Source: an uncultured Saprospiraceae bacterium (GTDB lineage Bacteria; Bacteroidota; Bacteroidia; Chitinophagales; Saprospiraceae). Taken from it: a DNA stretch of 49,957 nucleotides. Position numbers and translations under genes: made by a program. This document shows positions 16,493 to 24,544 of the stretch, piece after piece. The stretch spans positions 1 through 49,957 of the forward strand of contig CALGJW010000044.1 in the NCBI GenBank assembly GCA_937930025.1, given 5' to 3'. Within the stretch, counting starts at the first letter, position 1, and each line of letters opens with the position of its first letter. The notes beneath the pieces were generated by a model, which saw only the letters and a program-made list of their open reading frames with translations, had not been told where the DNA came from and searched no databases.

Positions 16493-17638
16493 TTAATATA
16501 GTTGCGTTTTTATCTCTTCGAGAAAGCTTTCCTTGTGCGCTTCAAGAAATTGCAGCTTACTTTTTAGTAAAGATTTTTCTGTACTTGCTTGTTGGTAGAT
16601 AGCATCCACAGAGCTAAAGAAATCTACGTCCTCTTGGGTTGCCTGCTCTGGATAGATATAAGAACGAAAGGCCCTTCGAACAATATCGGCTAACTTTTTT
16701 GCCCCAATGGCGTCCATTATTTTTATATGTTGGATGATATCAATGCGCTCGCTATTATAGATGTAATTTTGTACCGTTTGCATTTTCAAGGCTTTTTCTA
16801 CAGCTGGAACGCTTAAGAAAACTTTTAACATCGAACTTGTTTCAGAAAATGAAATTAATTCAGGTTCAAGTTTTTCAATAATATTTGCCAAATCTTCCAA
16901 TGATTTTTCCTGCAATAAATTTGGATCGGTAGGAAGGGCTGGATGGGCATATATTTCTTCTAAGTTTTGAATATTATCTATCAACACGTTTCCTGGTTTT
17001 GGTGAAACAGTTCCTTCTGGATAACTGACGACAATACATACATCATTTATTTGCATTGGTACAGTTAAAATCAGGGAATAAGTTTTCCAATCAGTATGAT
17101 TTAAAGTCGCCGTGACAGCTAGTAAGCTATCGAGTTCTTGACTACGATTGTACCCCCAGATTTCAAGGCGAGCAGGATTAGTAAATTTTGCTAGGGTATC
17201 ATTTTTCAACCTACTTTGAAAGTCATTTGATGTAGAGAGATCCATCATTAAGCGGTACTTTCCATTTGTTAACATGGGTGTTTCGATGAACTGACAAATA
17301 CCTTCTGTGCTCCAATCATTTCTTGTCACCATTGAAAGGAATCGATCGCCGTCACTCGGAAGCTGGGTAACATCAAAATAAGTATAGTACCTGCTGTGAA
17401 TATCCGGACTGCTGGTTTTGGGATCTCCATATGGATACCAGCCAAAAGGTGTTTGACTTGCCTTGTGCCTATCCTTCTCAAATGAGCCATTGAATATGGG
17501 TATTATGGATTGTGCATTTAAGGATAAATTCGATGAAATTAATAACCCAAGTAGTATACTGCTTCGAAAAACAGTAGTGAATTTAAAAGATTTATTAAGT
17601 ATAAAGTACAGATATTCAGATAGTTGTGATTTTTTCAA
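16493..17638 (-). CDS. Secreted protein with jelly-roll-like domain and helical C-terminus
   Basis: This 381-residue protein has a TTG start and a late signal peptide (SSILLGLLISSNLSLNAQ at residues 26-43). No ATG or GTG lies before the signal, so either the 25-residue extension is real or translation begins at an unusual codon. Residues ~45-210 are beta-rich and start IPIFNGSFEKDRHK, a pattern seen in carbohydrate-binding-like jelly rolls (GSFE, then GW and a late GNVLIDNI strand). The C-terminal half is helical; IMDAIGAKKLADIVRRAF resembles the DMP19/DUF4375 type, but only loosely. Substrate and role are unknown. It lies tail-to-tail with pepP. Confidence 0.75.
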   Translation of the reverse strand: MKKSQLSEYLYFILNKSFKFTTVFRSSILLGLLISSNLSLNAQSIIPIFNGSFEKDRHKASQTPFGWYPYGDPKTSSPDIHSRYYTYFDVTQLPSDGDRFLSMVTRNDWSTEGICQFIETPMLTNGKYRLMMDLSTSNDFQSRLKNDTLAKFTNPARLEIWGYNRSQELDSLLAVTATLNHTDWKTYSLILTVPMQINDVCIVVSYPEGTVSPKPGNVLIDNIQNLEEIYAHPALPTDPNLLQEKSLEDLANIIEKLEPELISFSETSSMLKVFLSVPAVEKALKMQTVQNYIYNSERIDIIQHIKIMDAIGAKKLADIVRRAFRSYIYPEQATQEDVDFFSSVDAIYQQASTEKSLLKSKLQFLEAHKESFLEEIKTQLY

Positions 17639-17853
17639 TTTTTTCTTACAATTTTTTTCTGTGAATGTGACTTGCTAAAGTCGACGGCGTCTTAAAGGTA
17701 CCCTCGTAAAAACAGATTTAGATATATACCTGTATTGCCTTAAAGCTTACCGTCTAGGAAAGTAACCAAAAGTTTAGAATACCCCAAAAAAGCCTGACTC
17801 AAATTATTTAGATTGTTACACATGTAATAGTCTATTTAAAGTAAAAACGAAAA

Positions 17854-17880
17854 ATACACCTTTATTGGTGTATGTTTTTT
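17854..17880. terminator. Bidirectional terminator hairpin
   Basis: ATACACC pairs with GGTGTAT over a six-base loop, with GTTTTTT on the plus strand and TTTTCGTTTTT on the minus strand. It could end readthrough from the minus-strand esterase gene, or a plus-strand RNA. Confidence 0.65.
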
Positions 17881-17934
17881 GTGCTAAAAATTTCGTTTTT
17901 AATTTTTTAAGAAGGATACCATAATCATCTATAA

Positions 17935-18118
17935 ATGAAAATTGGTGCCGCCCAACAAATTATGTCTTTAAAACTGAACACTAGTAATTTTCAGTGAGGA
18001 AATCTACTAGAAGAATTCAACCCAAGCAATACTACCTCGTGTAGTGAAAGTAAACACAGCCGATAAACCCTGTCCTCTGTGGGACACATTACTCCGACTT
18101 CGGTCGGAGTATTTTTTT
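17935..18118 (+). ncRNA. Candidate structured small RNA with intrinsic terminator
   Basis: Three hairpins in a row precede a textbook plus-strand terminator: ACTGAA/TTCAGT at 17973-17995, ACTAC-CTCGT-GTAGT at 18031-18045, and TGTCC-TCTGTG-GGACA at 18071-18086. There is no plus-strand gene upstream that the terminator could serve, because the genes on both sides are on the minus strand. The 5' end is not defined and no clear promoter is seen. A 20-codon frame (17935-17997) is present but probably accidental. It does not match tmRNA, RNase P or SRP RNA signatures; 6S RNA cannot be excluded. Confidence 0.4.
18091..18118 (+). terminator. Plus-strand intrinsic terminator (TTCG tetraloop)
   Basis: ACTCCGAC-TTCG-GTCGGAGT is a perfect 8-bp stem with an extra-stable UUCG loop, followed by ATTTTTTT. 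The T tract is only on the plus strand, yet the adjacent gene ends here on the minus strand. Confidence 0.9.
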
Positions 18119-18126
18119 GGAAAATT

Positions 18127-18987
18127 TTATCCAAACCCCCATTCCAAAAATCCAGGGAGTTCTTTACTCCAAGTCGCTGGCTCATGCCTTCCGTTTTCAA
18201 CCTCTACATATTTTAAATGATGATCGTCATTTGGAATTTTTCTTTTTAGTATTTCAATCAAATCCAAGCTGTCATCGATCGCGTCGATTACACCATTATT
18301 GTTGCGATCTTCCTGCTCGTCTTCGGTCCCGGCTTGAAACCAAAAACGCTGTTCTTCCGCACCTTGGTTCTGTTCCATGTCAGGTATTTGATTTGCCATA
18401 GCATGAATAATTCTATTCGCATCAGGCTTGTCTTTTTCAAATGCTTTTGACCTCCACCAAAGTGCTCCGGAAAAAACTCCAGACATTCCGAAATGATTTG
18501 AGTTATTCAATGCAATCGCGATCGCACTCAATCCCCCAAGCGAAAAACCTGCTATTCCAATTTTATTCGGCGTCGAAGCTAATGGATAACTACTTTTTAG
18601 TTTTGGCAGCAATTCATCAACTATAAATTGTTGGTAGGCAGCTGACTTTTGACCACGACCTTTACAGTCTAGAATATCCGGAGTACCGTATTCAGCCAAT
18701 CGATCAAATGCATGAATGGCAGCAATCAAAAGGGGTCTTTTTTCACAATATGTTTGATGAATAGTCGATAAATTTAATGCTGCTGCATCCTGCCCATCAT
18801 TCAAAATAAGCAGTGGCCAGTCTATCTTTTTGGTTTCGGGAAGATACAGTTCGATAAAAACTTTTCTTTTCAAATGCTTAGAATTAATCTCAAGCAATTT
18901 TTTTTTCGAATAGTTCGGTAGAATCGAAAATATTTCCGAAAAGAATCCAATTATCTTATCCCAAATCTTCATAGGAATCTTTGTCAT
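18127..18987 (-). CDS. Enterochelin-esterase-like alpha/beta hydrolase
   Basis: This 286-residue protein belongs to the putative esterase (Fes/esterase D-like) family. The nucleophile is Ser149 in IAGFSLGGLSA. The acid is probably Asp223 (AGTEDEQED) and the base His268 (ENGRHEPATW). The early strand LLILNDGQDAAAL is also typical. Directly after the acid is DRNNNGVIDAIDDS (227-240), which has the spacing of a calcium-binding EF-hand/dockerin loop and is not usual in this family. No signal peptide is clear; the N-terminal IIGFFSEIFSIL is only weakly hydrophobic. The natural ester is unknown. Confidence 0.85.
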   Translation of the reverse strand: MTKIPMKIWDKIIGFFSEIFSILPNYSKKKLLEINSKHLKRKVFIELYLPETKKIDWPLLILNDGQDAAALNLSTIHQTYCEKRPLLIAAIHAFDRLAEYGTPDILDCKGRGQKSAAYQQFIVDELLPKLKSSYPLASTPNKIGIAGFSLGGLSAIAIALNNSNHFGMSGVFSGALWWRSKAFEKDKPDANRIIHAMANQIPDMEQNQGAEEQRFWFQAGTEDEQEDRNNNGVIDAIDDSLDLIEILKRKIPNDDHHLKYVEVENGRHEPATWSKELPGFLEWGFG

Positions 18988-19107
18988 TTACCTAATTGTG
19001 ATGTGTAAAAGTAAGCAGCCAAAGAATGAAATTCTGAATTTAATAAAATACCAAACAATTCTTTTTTTAGCATTTCCATAAATTACTGATTATCAAATGG
19101 ATGCCCC

Positions 19108-19138
19108 TTTATTATGAGTTTTAATTGGGGTATCTTTG
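19108..19138 (+). promoter_or_regulatory. Promoter of the ATP-grasp/amidotransferase operon
   Basis: TTTA at 19108-19111 is followed, after exactly 19 bases, by TATCTTTG at 19131-19138, a perfect TAnnTTTG element. The leader to the first start codon would be about 107 nt. Confidence 0.5.
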
Positions 19139-19251
19139 TTTTTATTATTCCCCACTAATTTTCCTTTCCTATTGAAACTCAAAATGTCTTGGACATATAG
19201 ATAGGTAATATTATTTTTTAATCCTACATTCATAAAAAGAAAACACCCCAT

Positions 19252-20211
19252 ATGAAAAAAATAGGTATTCTCTACGGGCAGGAAAATAGTTTTCCCCAGG
19301 CTTTTGTGGAGCGAATAAATTCCAAAAAAGTTAAAGGAATAACTGCTGAGTTATGCAGTATTACCGAGGCTCGTCAAAATATTCCAAATGACTATGCAGT
19401 AATCATTGATCGTATTTCTCAAGACGTACCCTTTTATCGCGCTTACTTAAAAAACGCGGCAATTACTGGAACAGCAGTAATCAATAATCCATTTTGGTGG
19501 TCAGCTGATGAAAAATTTTTCAACAACGCATTGGCAGAACAAGTTGGTGTTCCCGTTCCTAAAACAGCTTTACTTCCATCTAAGAATAAACCAGACGATA
19601 CGACTGATCAGTCATTTAGAAATTTGCAACTCCTAAAGTGGAATGAAATCTATGACTATCTCAAAGGATTTCCACTTTACATGAAACCGCATTCAGGCGG
19701 TGGATGGAAGTCGGTATACAAAGTTGAAAATGAAGCGGAATTGTTCAAAGCATATGACGAGACCGATCAGTTAGTTATGATGCTCCAAGAAACAGTGGAT
19801 TTTGATTCCTATTGGAGGTGCTACTGTATCGGTCAAAAGTATGTGAAGATTATGCCATATGAGCCACGTAATCCACATCACCTGCGCTATCAAGCAGACT
19901 TCAAGGTTTCCAAAAAATTAATGGATACCATGCATGACTATGTACTTCGCTTGAACAAGTCTTTGGGATATGATTTTAATACGGTAGAGTTTGCAGTGAG
20001 AGACGGAATTCCTTTAGCAATAGATTTTTGCAATCCAGCTCCAGATGCGGAAGCAAGTTCTGTTGGACCAGAAAACTTTGAATGGGTAGTAGAGCATGCC
20101 GCTCTATACGCTATAGAAAGAGCGAAAGCTCAAAAGGCAAATAAAACAAATTTAAGCTGGGGTAGCTTTGTGCAAGGTAGCGTCAAAGAGCGCGTCAAAG
20201 TCAAAGCATAA
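19252..20211 (+). CDS. ATP-grasp ligase (glutathione-synthetase/RimK-like fold)
   Basis: This 319-residue cytoplasmic protein is read as an ATP-grasp enzyme. A pre-ATP-grasp domain (~1-95) is followed by NNALAEQVGVPVPKT, the usual entry to the grasp domain. Then comes Lys145 with a glycine-rich loop (YMKPHSGGGWKSVYKV), the hinge LQETVDFDSYWRCYCIG, and the metal-binding end Glu246 (NTVEFAVRDG), Asp258 and Asn261 (IDFCNPAPDAE). Such enzymes couple a carboxylate to an amine through an acyl phosphate. It is the first gene of a three-gene operon. I do not recognise a characterised subfamily; the substrates are unknown. Confidence 0.85.
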   Translation: MKKIGILYGQENSFPQAFVERINSKKVKGITAELCSITEARQNIPNDYAVIIDRISQDVPFYRAYLKNAAITGTAVINNPFWWSADEKFFNNALAEQVGVPVPKTALLPSKNKPDDTTDQSFRNLQLLKWNEIYDYLKGFPLYMKPHSGGGWKSVYKVENEAELFKAYDETDQLVMMLQETVDFDSYWRCYCIGQKYVKIMPYEPRNPHHLRYQADFKVSKKLMDTMHDYVLRLNKSLGYDFNTVEFAVRDGIPLAIDFCNPAPDAEASSVGPENFEWVVEHAALYAIERAKAQKANKTNLSWGSFVQGSVKERVKVKA

Positions 20212-20240
20212 CACGGCAGAATAATTGAATACTATAAGTA

Positions 20241-21074
20241 ATGGAATATAAGATGCATAAGGTAGCGATTCTAGATATGTACGATGGTACACCCAATCAA
20301 GGGATGCGTGCAATAACGGAGATCTTGGATCAATACCAAGGGGTGCTTCAATACACGATCTTCAATGTTCGTGGAGCAAATGAATTGCCGGGCATAGAGT
20401 ACGATATTTTTATCAGCACAGGTGGACCAGGAGATCCTTTAGAAGGAGATGGAATTTGGGATAAAAATTATTTTAAACTGATCGATCGCATCTTCGCTTT
20501 CAACAAAAATTCTGAAGTACATAAAAAATACCTTTTTATTATTTGTCACTCCTTCCAGATGATCGCGAATCACATGGGAATTGGAAAAATCACCAAGCGA
20601 AATTCAATGTCCTTTGGAACTTTTCCAGCTCATCTTACAGAGGCAGGTAAGAAAGATATATTATTAAAAAACATGGTGGACCCACTTTGGGTGGCGGACT
20701 TCAGGTATTATCAACTAGTGGAGCCCAACATGGCTAAATTAGCAGAATTAGGTGCTGAAATATTAGCCACGGAAAAAATTCGCCCGCATATAGATTTGGA
20801 AAGAGCCGTGATGATGATTCGTTACTCCAACGAAATTATCGCAACTCAATTTCATCCTGAAGGGGATGCCAAAGGAATGTTGGAACACTTTCAAGTCGAA
20901 GAACGTAAAGCTCAAATTATTAAAGAACATGGAGAAGAGAAGTATGCTCAAATGATTGAAGACTTGAACCATCCAGAAAAAATTCAAAAAACCCACGATG
21001 AATTAATCCCAGGGTTTTTAAATCGCGCTGTAGATGCTTTAATTGAACAAGAAACAAGTACTCAGGAATCTTAA
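20241..21074 (+). CDS. Class I glutamine amidotransferase-like protein
   Basis: This 277-residue protein has the class I glutaminase triad: Cys102 in LFIICHSFQMI, and His205 and Glu207 in ATQFHPEGDAKG. The oxyanion/turn motif ISTGGPGDP lies at residues 59-66. The nucleophile elbow is C-H-S instead of the usual C-x-G-x-Q, so it may be a glutaminase with an altered elbow, or a hydrolase of another gamma-glutamyl compound. The C-terminal ~65 residues are a charged helical extension. An internal ATG at residue 5 is an alternative start. It lies 29 bases after the ATP-grasp gene and 28 bases before the next gene. Confidence 0.85.
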   Translation: MEYKMHKVAILDMYDGTPNQGMRAITEILDQYQGVLQYTIFNVRGANELPGIEYDIFISTGGPGDPLEGDGIWDKNYFKLIDRIFAFNKNSEVHKKYLFIICHSFQMIANHMGIGKITKRNSMSFGTFPAHLTEAGKKDILLKNMVDPLWVADFRYYQLVEPNMAKLAELGAEILATEKIRPHIDLERAVMMIRYSNEIIATQFHPEGDAKGMLEHFQVEERKAQIIKEHGEEKYAQMIEDLNHPEKIQKTHDELIPGFLNRAVDALIEQETSTQES

Positions 21075-21102
21075 TTTATTTTCTTAAATAAAATATACAA
21101 AT

Positions 21103-22296
21103 ATGGTCGCCCCCCTGCGCCGAACATTCAATAGTCAATTTACCGACGAGAAGTATCAGCAGTTGCTTGACTATGTAGAAAAGCAGTACGACCATAAACC
21201 GATCTTTAGAATTGCAGAGACCCCTATCTTCATTCCTGATGATCTAAAAATCAAACTAAAGGATGCCTGTGAAAAGATTACTGATGTCATCGTAGCGCCA
21301 GACTTTAAAGAAAAAAGTAAAGGAGCAATGATTCCAGGCCAAATCGTGCCTAACGAAGATGACCACACCATTTTTCTGCAAATGGATTTCGGAATTTGTA
21401 AAAACGAAGATGGAAGTTTACACCCTCAACTAATTGAAGTACAAGGATTCCCATCCCTTTATTTCTTTCAGGATCTAGTCGCCGACGCTTACCAAAAAAT
21501 TTATAATATTCCTGAAGATTATACACACCTATTTGAAGGAAGGAATAGTGAAGAATATATTGAACTACTCCGAAAAGTAATCGTAGGAGACTCTAAGCCT
21601 GAACAGGTAATTCTATTAGAAGTCGAACCAAGCAAGCAAGCTACGCAAATAGATTTTTGGGTAGCAGAAGGCCTATTGGGAATCAAAACCATTTGTGTAT
21701 CGGAGGTACTCAAAGAAGGACGGCAATTGTTTTATCTAAATAATTCAGGACAAAAAATCCGCATTGAAAAAATTGTCAATCGCGTCATCTTCGATGAACT
21801 TTTGGGACGGAAGGACTTGAAAAGAAATTTTTCTTTCGAAGATGATTTAGACGTAAAATGGATTGGACACCCCAATTGGTTTTACAGAATAAGTAAACAT
21901 ACATTGCCGTATTTGAAAAACGAATATGTCCCAGAATCATTTTTCCTAAATGAATTAAAGCAAATTCCTGAGGACTTATATAATTACGTGTTAAAGCCAT
22001 TGTATAGCTTCGCAGGAACGGGGGTAATCATCAATCTGAATAAATACGATATTGATGCGATTAAAAATCCTGAGAATTTTATCCTACAGAAAAAAGTAGA
22101 ATATGCTCCAGTAATCGAAACACCTTCAGGTCCTGCCAAATGCGAGATTCGTATGTTGATGATCTGGGAAGAAGGAGCAGCTAGGCCAAGGATTATTAAC
22201 AACCTGGCTAGAATCTCTAAAGGAGAAATGGTTGGCGTTCGTTATAATATGGATAAAGATTGGGTGGGCGGATCTGTTGGGCTTTTCAAAAAATAA
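21103..22296 (+). CDS. ATP-grasp-like protein of unknown family
   Basis: This 397-residue cytoplasmic protein is not a standard annotated family to me. The C-terminal third looks like an ATP-grasp core: Lys298 with a small-residue loop (YVLKPLYSFAGTGVII), the hinge-like FILQKKVEYAPV, then CEIRMLMIW and NLARISKGEMVGV, similar to the end of glutathionylspermidine-synthase or circularly permuted grasp proteins. Residues 93-116 (QMDFGICKNEDG, then PQLIEVQGFPS) may supply another part of the site. Conserved operon position behind an ATP-grasp and an amidotransferase suggests a joint pathway. Confidence 0.7.
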   Translation: MVAPLRRTFNSQFTDEKYQQLLDYVEKQYDHKPIFRIAETPIFIPDDLKIKLKDACEKITDVIVAPDFKEKSKGAMIPGQIVPNEDDHTIFLQMDFGICKNEDGSLHPQLIEVQGFPSLYFFQDLVADAYQKIYNIPEDYTHLFEGRNSEEYIELLRKVIVGDSKPEQVILLEVEPSKQATQIDFWVAEGLLGIKTICVSEVLKEGRQLFYLNNSGQKIRIEKIVNRVIFDELLGRKDLKRNFSFEDDLDVKWIGHPNWFYRISKHTLPYLKNEYVPESFFLNELKQIPEDLYNYVLKPLYSFAGTGVIINLNKYDIDAIKNPENFILQKKVEYAPVIETPSGPAKCEIRMLMIWEEGAARPRIINNLARISKGEMVGVRYNMDKDWVGGSVGLFKK

Positions 22297-22394
22297 AATT
22301 CATCGAATTTTCCTAAATGGATGTCGAACTTTTCAACAGTAGGTTTTAGTTCCTTTGTTTTTTGTTGTATTATAGTAGCCATAAACTAAATATT

Positions 22395-22880
22395 ATGGCC
22401 AATCCAATTCTTCAAATTAACAAAGAACCAATAGACTCCATTATTGAGGTGATAGGTTGGATAGGCTTAGTACTTCTAATTGGATTGCCTGCATACTATT
22501 ATGGCCAACTTCCAGATCTAATTCCCAGTCATTTTAATTTCAGCGGAAAGGTAGATGCCACCAGCGGAAAAGGAAGTATTTGGGTGTTGCCAATTATTGG
22601 AATCGGGTTGTTCGCCTTGTTAAGTCGAATGAAAAAGATTCCGCATAAATTCAACTATCTTCAAAAAATAACAGAAGCAAACGCAGCTGATCAATACAAA
22701 ATAGCCACTCGATCTATTCGTTTGTTGAATGCAATTGTCATTTGGTTTTTAGCGTACATTGTTTACTCCGCTATTCAAACGGCCTTAGGAAATCAAGCAG
22801 GAATGAATGTGTATATCTCTAGTTGCTTTGTGGTTTTGATTTTGGTTTGTGCGGTGTATCCTTTGTTTAAGAAATTTTAG
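22395..22880 (+). CDS. DUF1648 membrane protein
   Basis: This 161-residue protein (from the ATG at 22395; an upstream ATG at 22362 adds 11 hydrophilic residues without purpose) has four predicted membrane helices. It carries the DUF1648 signature LPDLIPSHFNFSGKVD, followed by a helix at the position of WVLPIIGIGLFALL. DUF1648 occurs in SdpI-like immunity proteins, but here it stands alone between the ATP-grasp operon and a T9SS gene. Its function is unknown. Confidence 0.85.
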   Translation: MANPILQINKEPIDSIIEVIGWIGLVLLIGLPAYYYGQLPDLIPSHFNFSGKVDATSGKGSIWVLPIIGIGLFALLSRMKKIPHKFNYLQKITEANAADQYKIATRSIRLLNAIVIWFLAYIVYSAIQTALGNQAGMNVYISSCFVVLILVCAVYPLFKKF

Positions 22881-22905
22881 CAATGAGATAAACTATTTGA
22901 GATAA

Positions 22906-24450
22906 ATGCCAAACTGCCATATTCTGCTAACAATTTTTCTTATCGGAATGAGCATCAGCTCAAAGGCCCAAACGTATTATTCCAGTATCCATGATATTGA
23001 AAATCATTCAACCGAGGTGGGATTTGATATTATTGAATACCAAGGAAGAACATTTGTGGCAATGGGCGCGCGTTGTGATAGTTTTACAGTTAATTGTTCT
23101 GTAGTTTCCGAAATAGATAATCAAGGAGAAATTCTTTGGAGCCGACGAATTCCATTTATGGAGATATTTTCCCAGAACCCTTTACTGGTTCAGGACGATA
23201 CACTCTATGTGGGAGGTTTTCATGTAAGAAATGATGATCTTTTTTTTAAAAAAAATTATCTATTGAAATTAAATTTAGATGGAGATTCCTTGGGAGTCGT
23301 AGAATATTTTCCTGAAGGGGAGGTGGAAAATATGGTGCCTTATGGTATTGCTGGGATTGAACCAGATGGGTCTCTACTAACTTATGGGGAAGTAGTTTCT
23401 TTAGTGGATGAGGAGATAATCGCCTTTTTTATGAAGACCGATGCAACAGGGACTTTAGATACACTCCTTTTATTTAATGAAGGGGATATTTTTAATCGAA
23501 TGAAAGATTGTCGAAAAGATGCTTCGGGGAATATATGGTTGATGAATGAAGTGAGAGAATGGTTTGTGGCCGGAGGTGGAACTTTTAGACGCCGTAGATT
23601 GGTGATTTATAAAATGGATGCTGATTTTAAAATAGTCAAGTCCTTTACGACTCACAAGCTCTCTTCATCTGGTTTCATGGGACTTGGTATTGAGCCCACT
23701 GCGGATGGAGGATTAGCCATGATTTGTGAAGAAGAATGGTCGGCTGATAAACCCGAGGTATGGAAACTCAATTCGGAAATGCAAATAGAGTGGAAGCTGG
23801 AATTGTTTACCTTTCCCAAACCGTATCCAAGACTTTTTGACTTAAAGCTCACCGAGGACGGGGATATTTTGGTTTGCGGATACATAAGAGGGTTGTCTAT
23901 CATTTTTGATGGGGCTAATAATTTTGGTTATGTCGGAAAAATTTCATCGGAGGGAGAATTACTATGGGATAGGTATTTTGAATACGATCCTTTTTTAGAC
24001 TATGACATGGATGGCGTATTTTATAAAATGCATGTGTTGGATGATGCTTCTATTTTAGCAGTGGGTACAGCAGATCGATATTTTATTCAAGATGATGGGA
24101 CGGAAAGAAAGGACGTAGATGTTTGGGTGGCTAAGATGGATGAGGATGGTTGTGTTTATGATGACTGTGCTTACGTCTCTGATTTGTATACCTCGGTGGA
24201 TGCACCATTAGAGGCGGAACTAAATGTCCTCATTTATCCCAATCCCACAAATGCTACCATCACCATTTCAGGTATTGATGAATCTGTTTTTGAAAATTAC
24301 AGTCTCTTTGGTGCGTTAGGAAATCAAGTTTATTTCTCGACTGAATTTCAGCAGAACTTGGATCTTTCTCATTTATCTAAAGGAATTTATTATCTGCAGA
24401 TTGGTTTGGAGGAGGGGAGAACTAGCGCACAGAAGATCGTAGTTCAATAG
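22906..24450 (+). CDS. T9SS cargo protein with beta-propeller-like repeats
   Basis: This 514-residue protein has a signal peptide (ISSKAQ) and a body of repeated short beta units with GDxxW/GxILWxR elements (GEILWSRRIPF, GELLWDRYFEYD), as in the delta-60/PQQ-like propellers of Bacteroidota. The last ~75 residues are a T9SS type A sorting domain: NVLIYPNPTNATITISG, then a beta core and YLQIGLEEGRTSAQKIVVQ. It should be exported by the T9SS and anchored to or released from the cell surface. It converges with the minus-strand gene beyond the terminator at 24493. Confidence 0.9.
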   Translation: MPNCHILLTIFLIGMSISSKAQTYYSSIHDIENHSTEVGFDIIEYQGRTFVAMGARCDSFTVNCSVVSEIDNQGEILWSRRIPFMEIFSQNPLLVQDDTLYVGGFHVRNDDLFFKKNYLLKLNLDGDSLGVVEYFPEGEVENMVPYGIAGIEPDGSLLTYGEVVSLVDEEIIAFFMKTDATGTLDTLLLFNEGDIFNRMKDCRKDASGNIWLMNEVREWFVAGGGTFRRRRLVIYKMDADFKIVKSFTTHKLSSSGFMGLGIEPTADGGLAMICEEEWSADKPEVWKLNSEMQIEWKLELFTFPKPYPRLFDLKLTEDGDILVCGYIRGLSIIFDGANNFGYVGKISSEGELLWDRYFEYDPFLDYDMDGVFYKMHVLDDASILAVGTADRYFIQDDGTERKDVDVWVAKMDEDGCVYDDCAYVSDLYTSVDAPLEAELNVLIYPNPTNATITISGIDESVFENYSLFGALGNQVYFSTEFQQNLDLSHLSKGIYYLQIGLEEGRTSAQKIVVQ

Positions 24451-24492
24451 TATTTCTTTAAGAAAATTTCCCAATAAGAATTCTAATAAACA

Positions 24493-24527
24493 AAAAAGGC
24501 CTGTACTTAAATAGCACAGGCCTTTTT
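24493..24527. terminator. Bidirectional terminator between convergent genes
   Basis: AAAAAGGCCTGT pairs perfectly over 12 bp with ACAGGCCTTTTT around an 11-base loop. A/T runs flank both sides, and it serves the genes ending at 24450 (+) and 24545 (-). Confidence 0.9.
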
Positions 24528-24544
24528 ATTGCGATAGCTATTCC

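Larger units (their letters stand above)
17639..18126. other. Intergenic region with two terminators and a candidate RNA
   Basis: These 488 bases separate two minus-strand genes. They hold a bidirectional hairpin at 17854 and a plus-strand terminator at 18091, with a structured stretch between them. The first ~200 bases (17650-17853) show no hairpin or frame worth listing. Confidence 0.6.

Noticed and set aside
16493-17638. Frameshift or missing start in the secreted protein with a TTG start
   Set aside because: The frame is open from 17638 and has a valid signal peptide; only the start codon is uncommon. There is no sign of a broken gene.
17935-17997. 20-codon frame inside the candidate RNA
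   Set aside because: Too short, without a leader or promoter, and it runs through a stem-loop; more likely accidental.
13917-22296. Idea that the acidic GG-peptide is a graspetide made by the ATP-grasp operon 5 kb away
   Set aside because: The ATP-grasp proteins do not resemble graspetide ligases by eye, and several unrelated genes and terminators lie between. The two systems are treated as separate.
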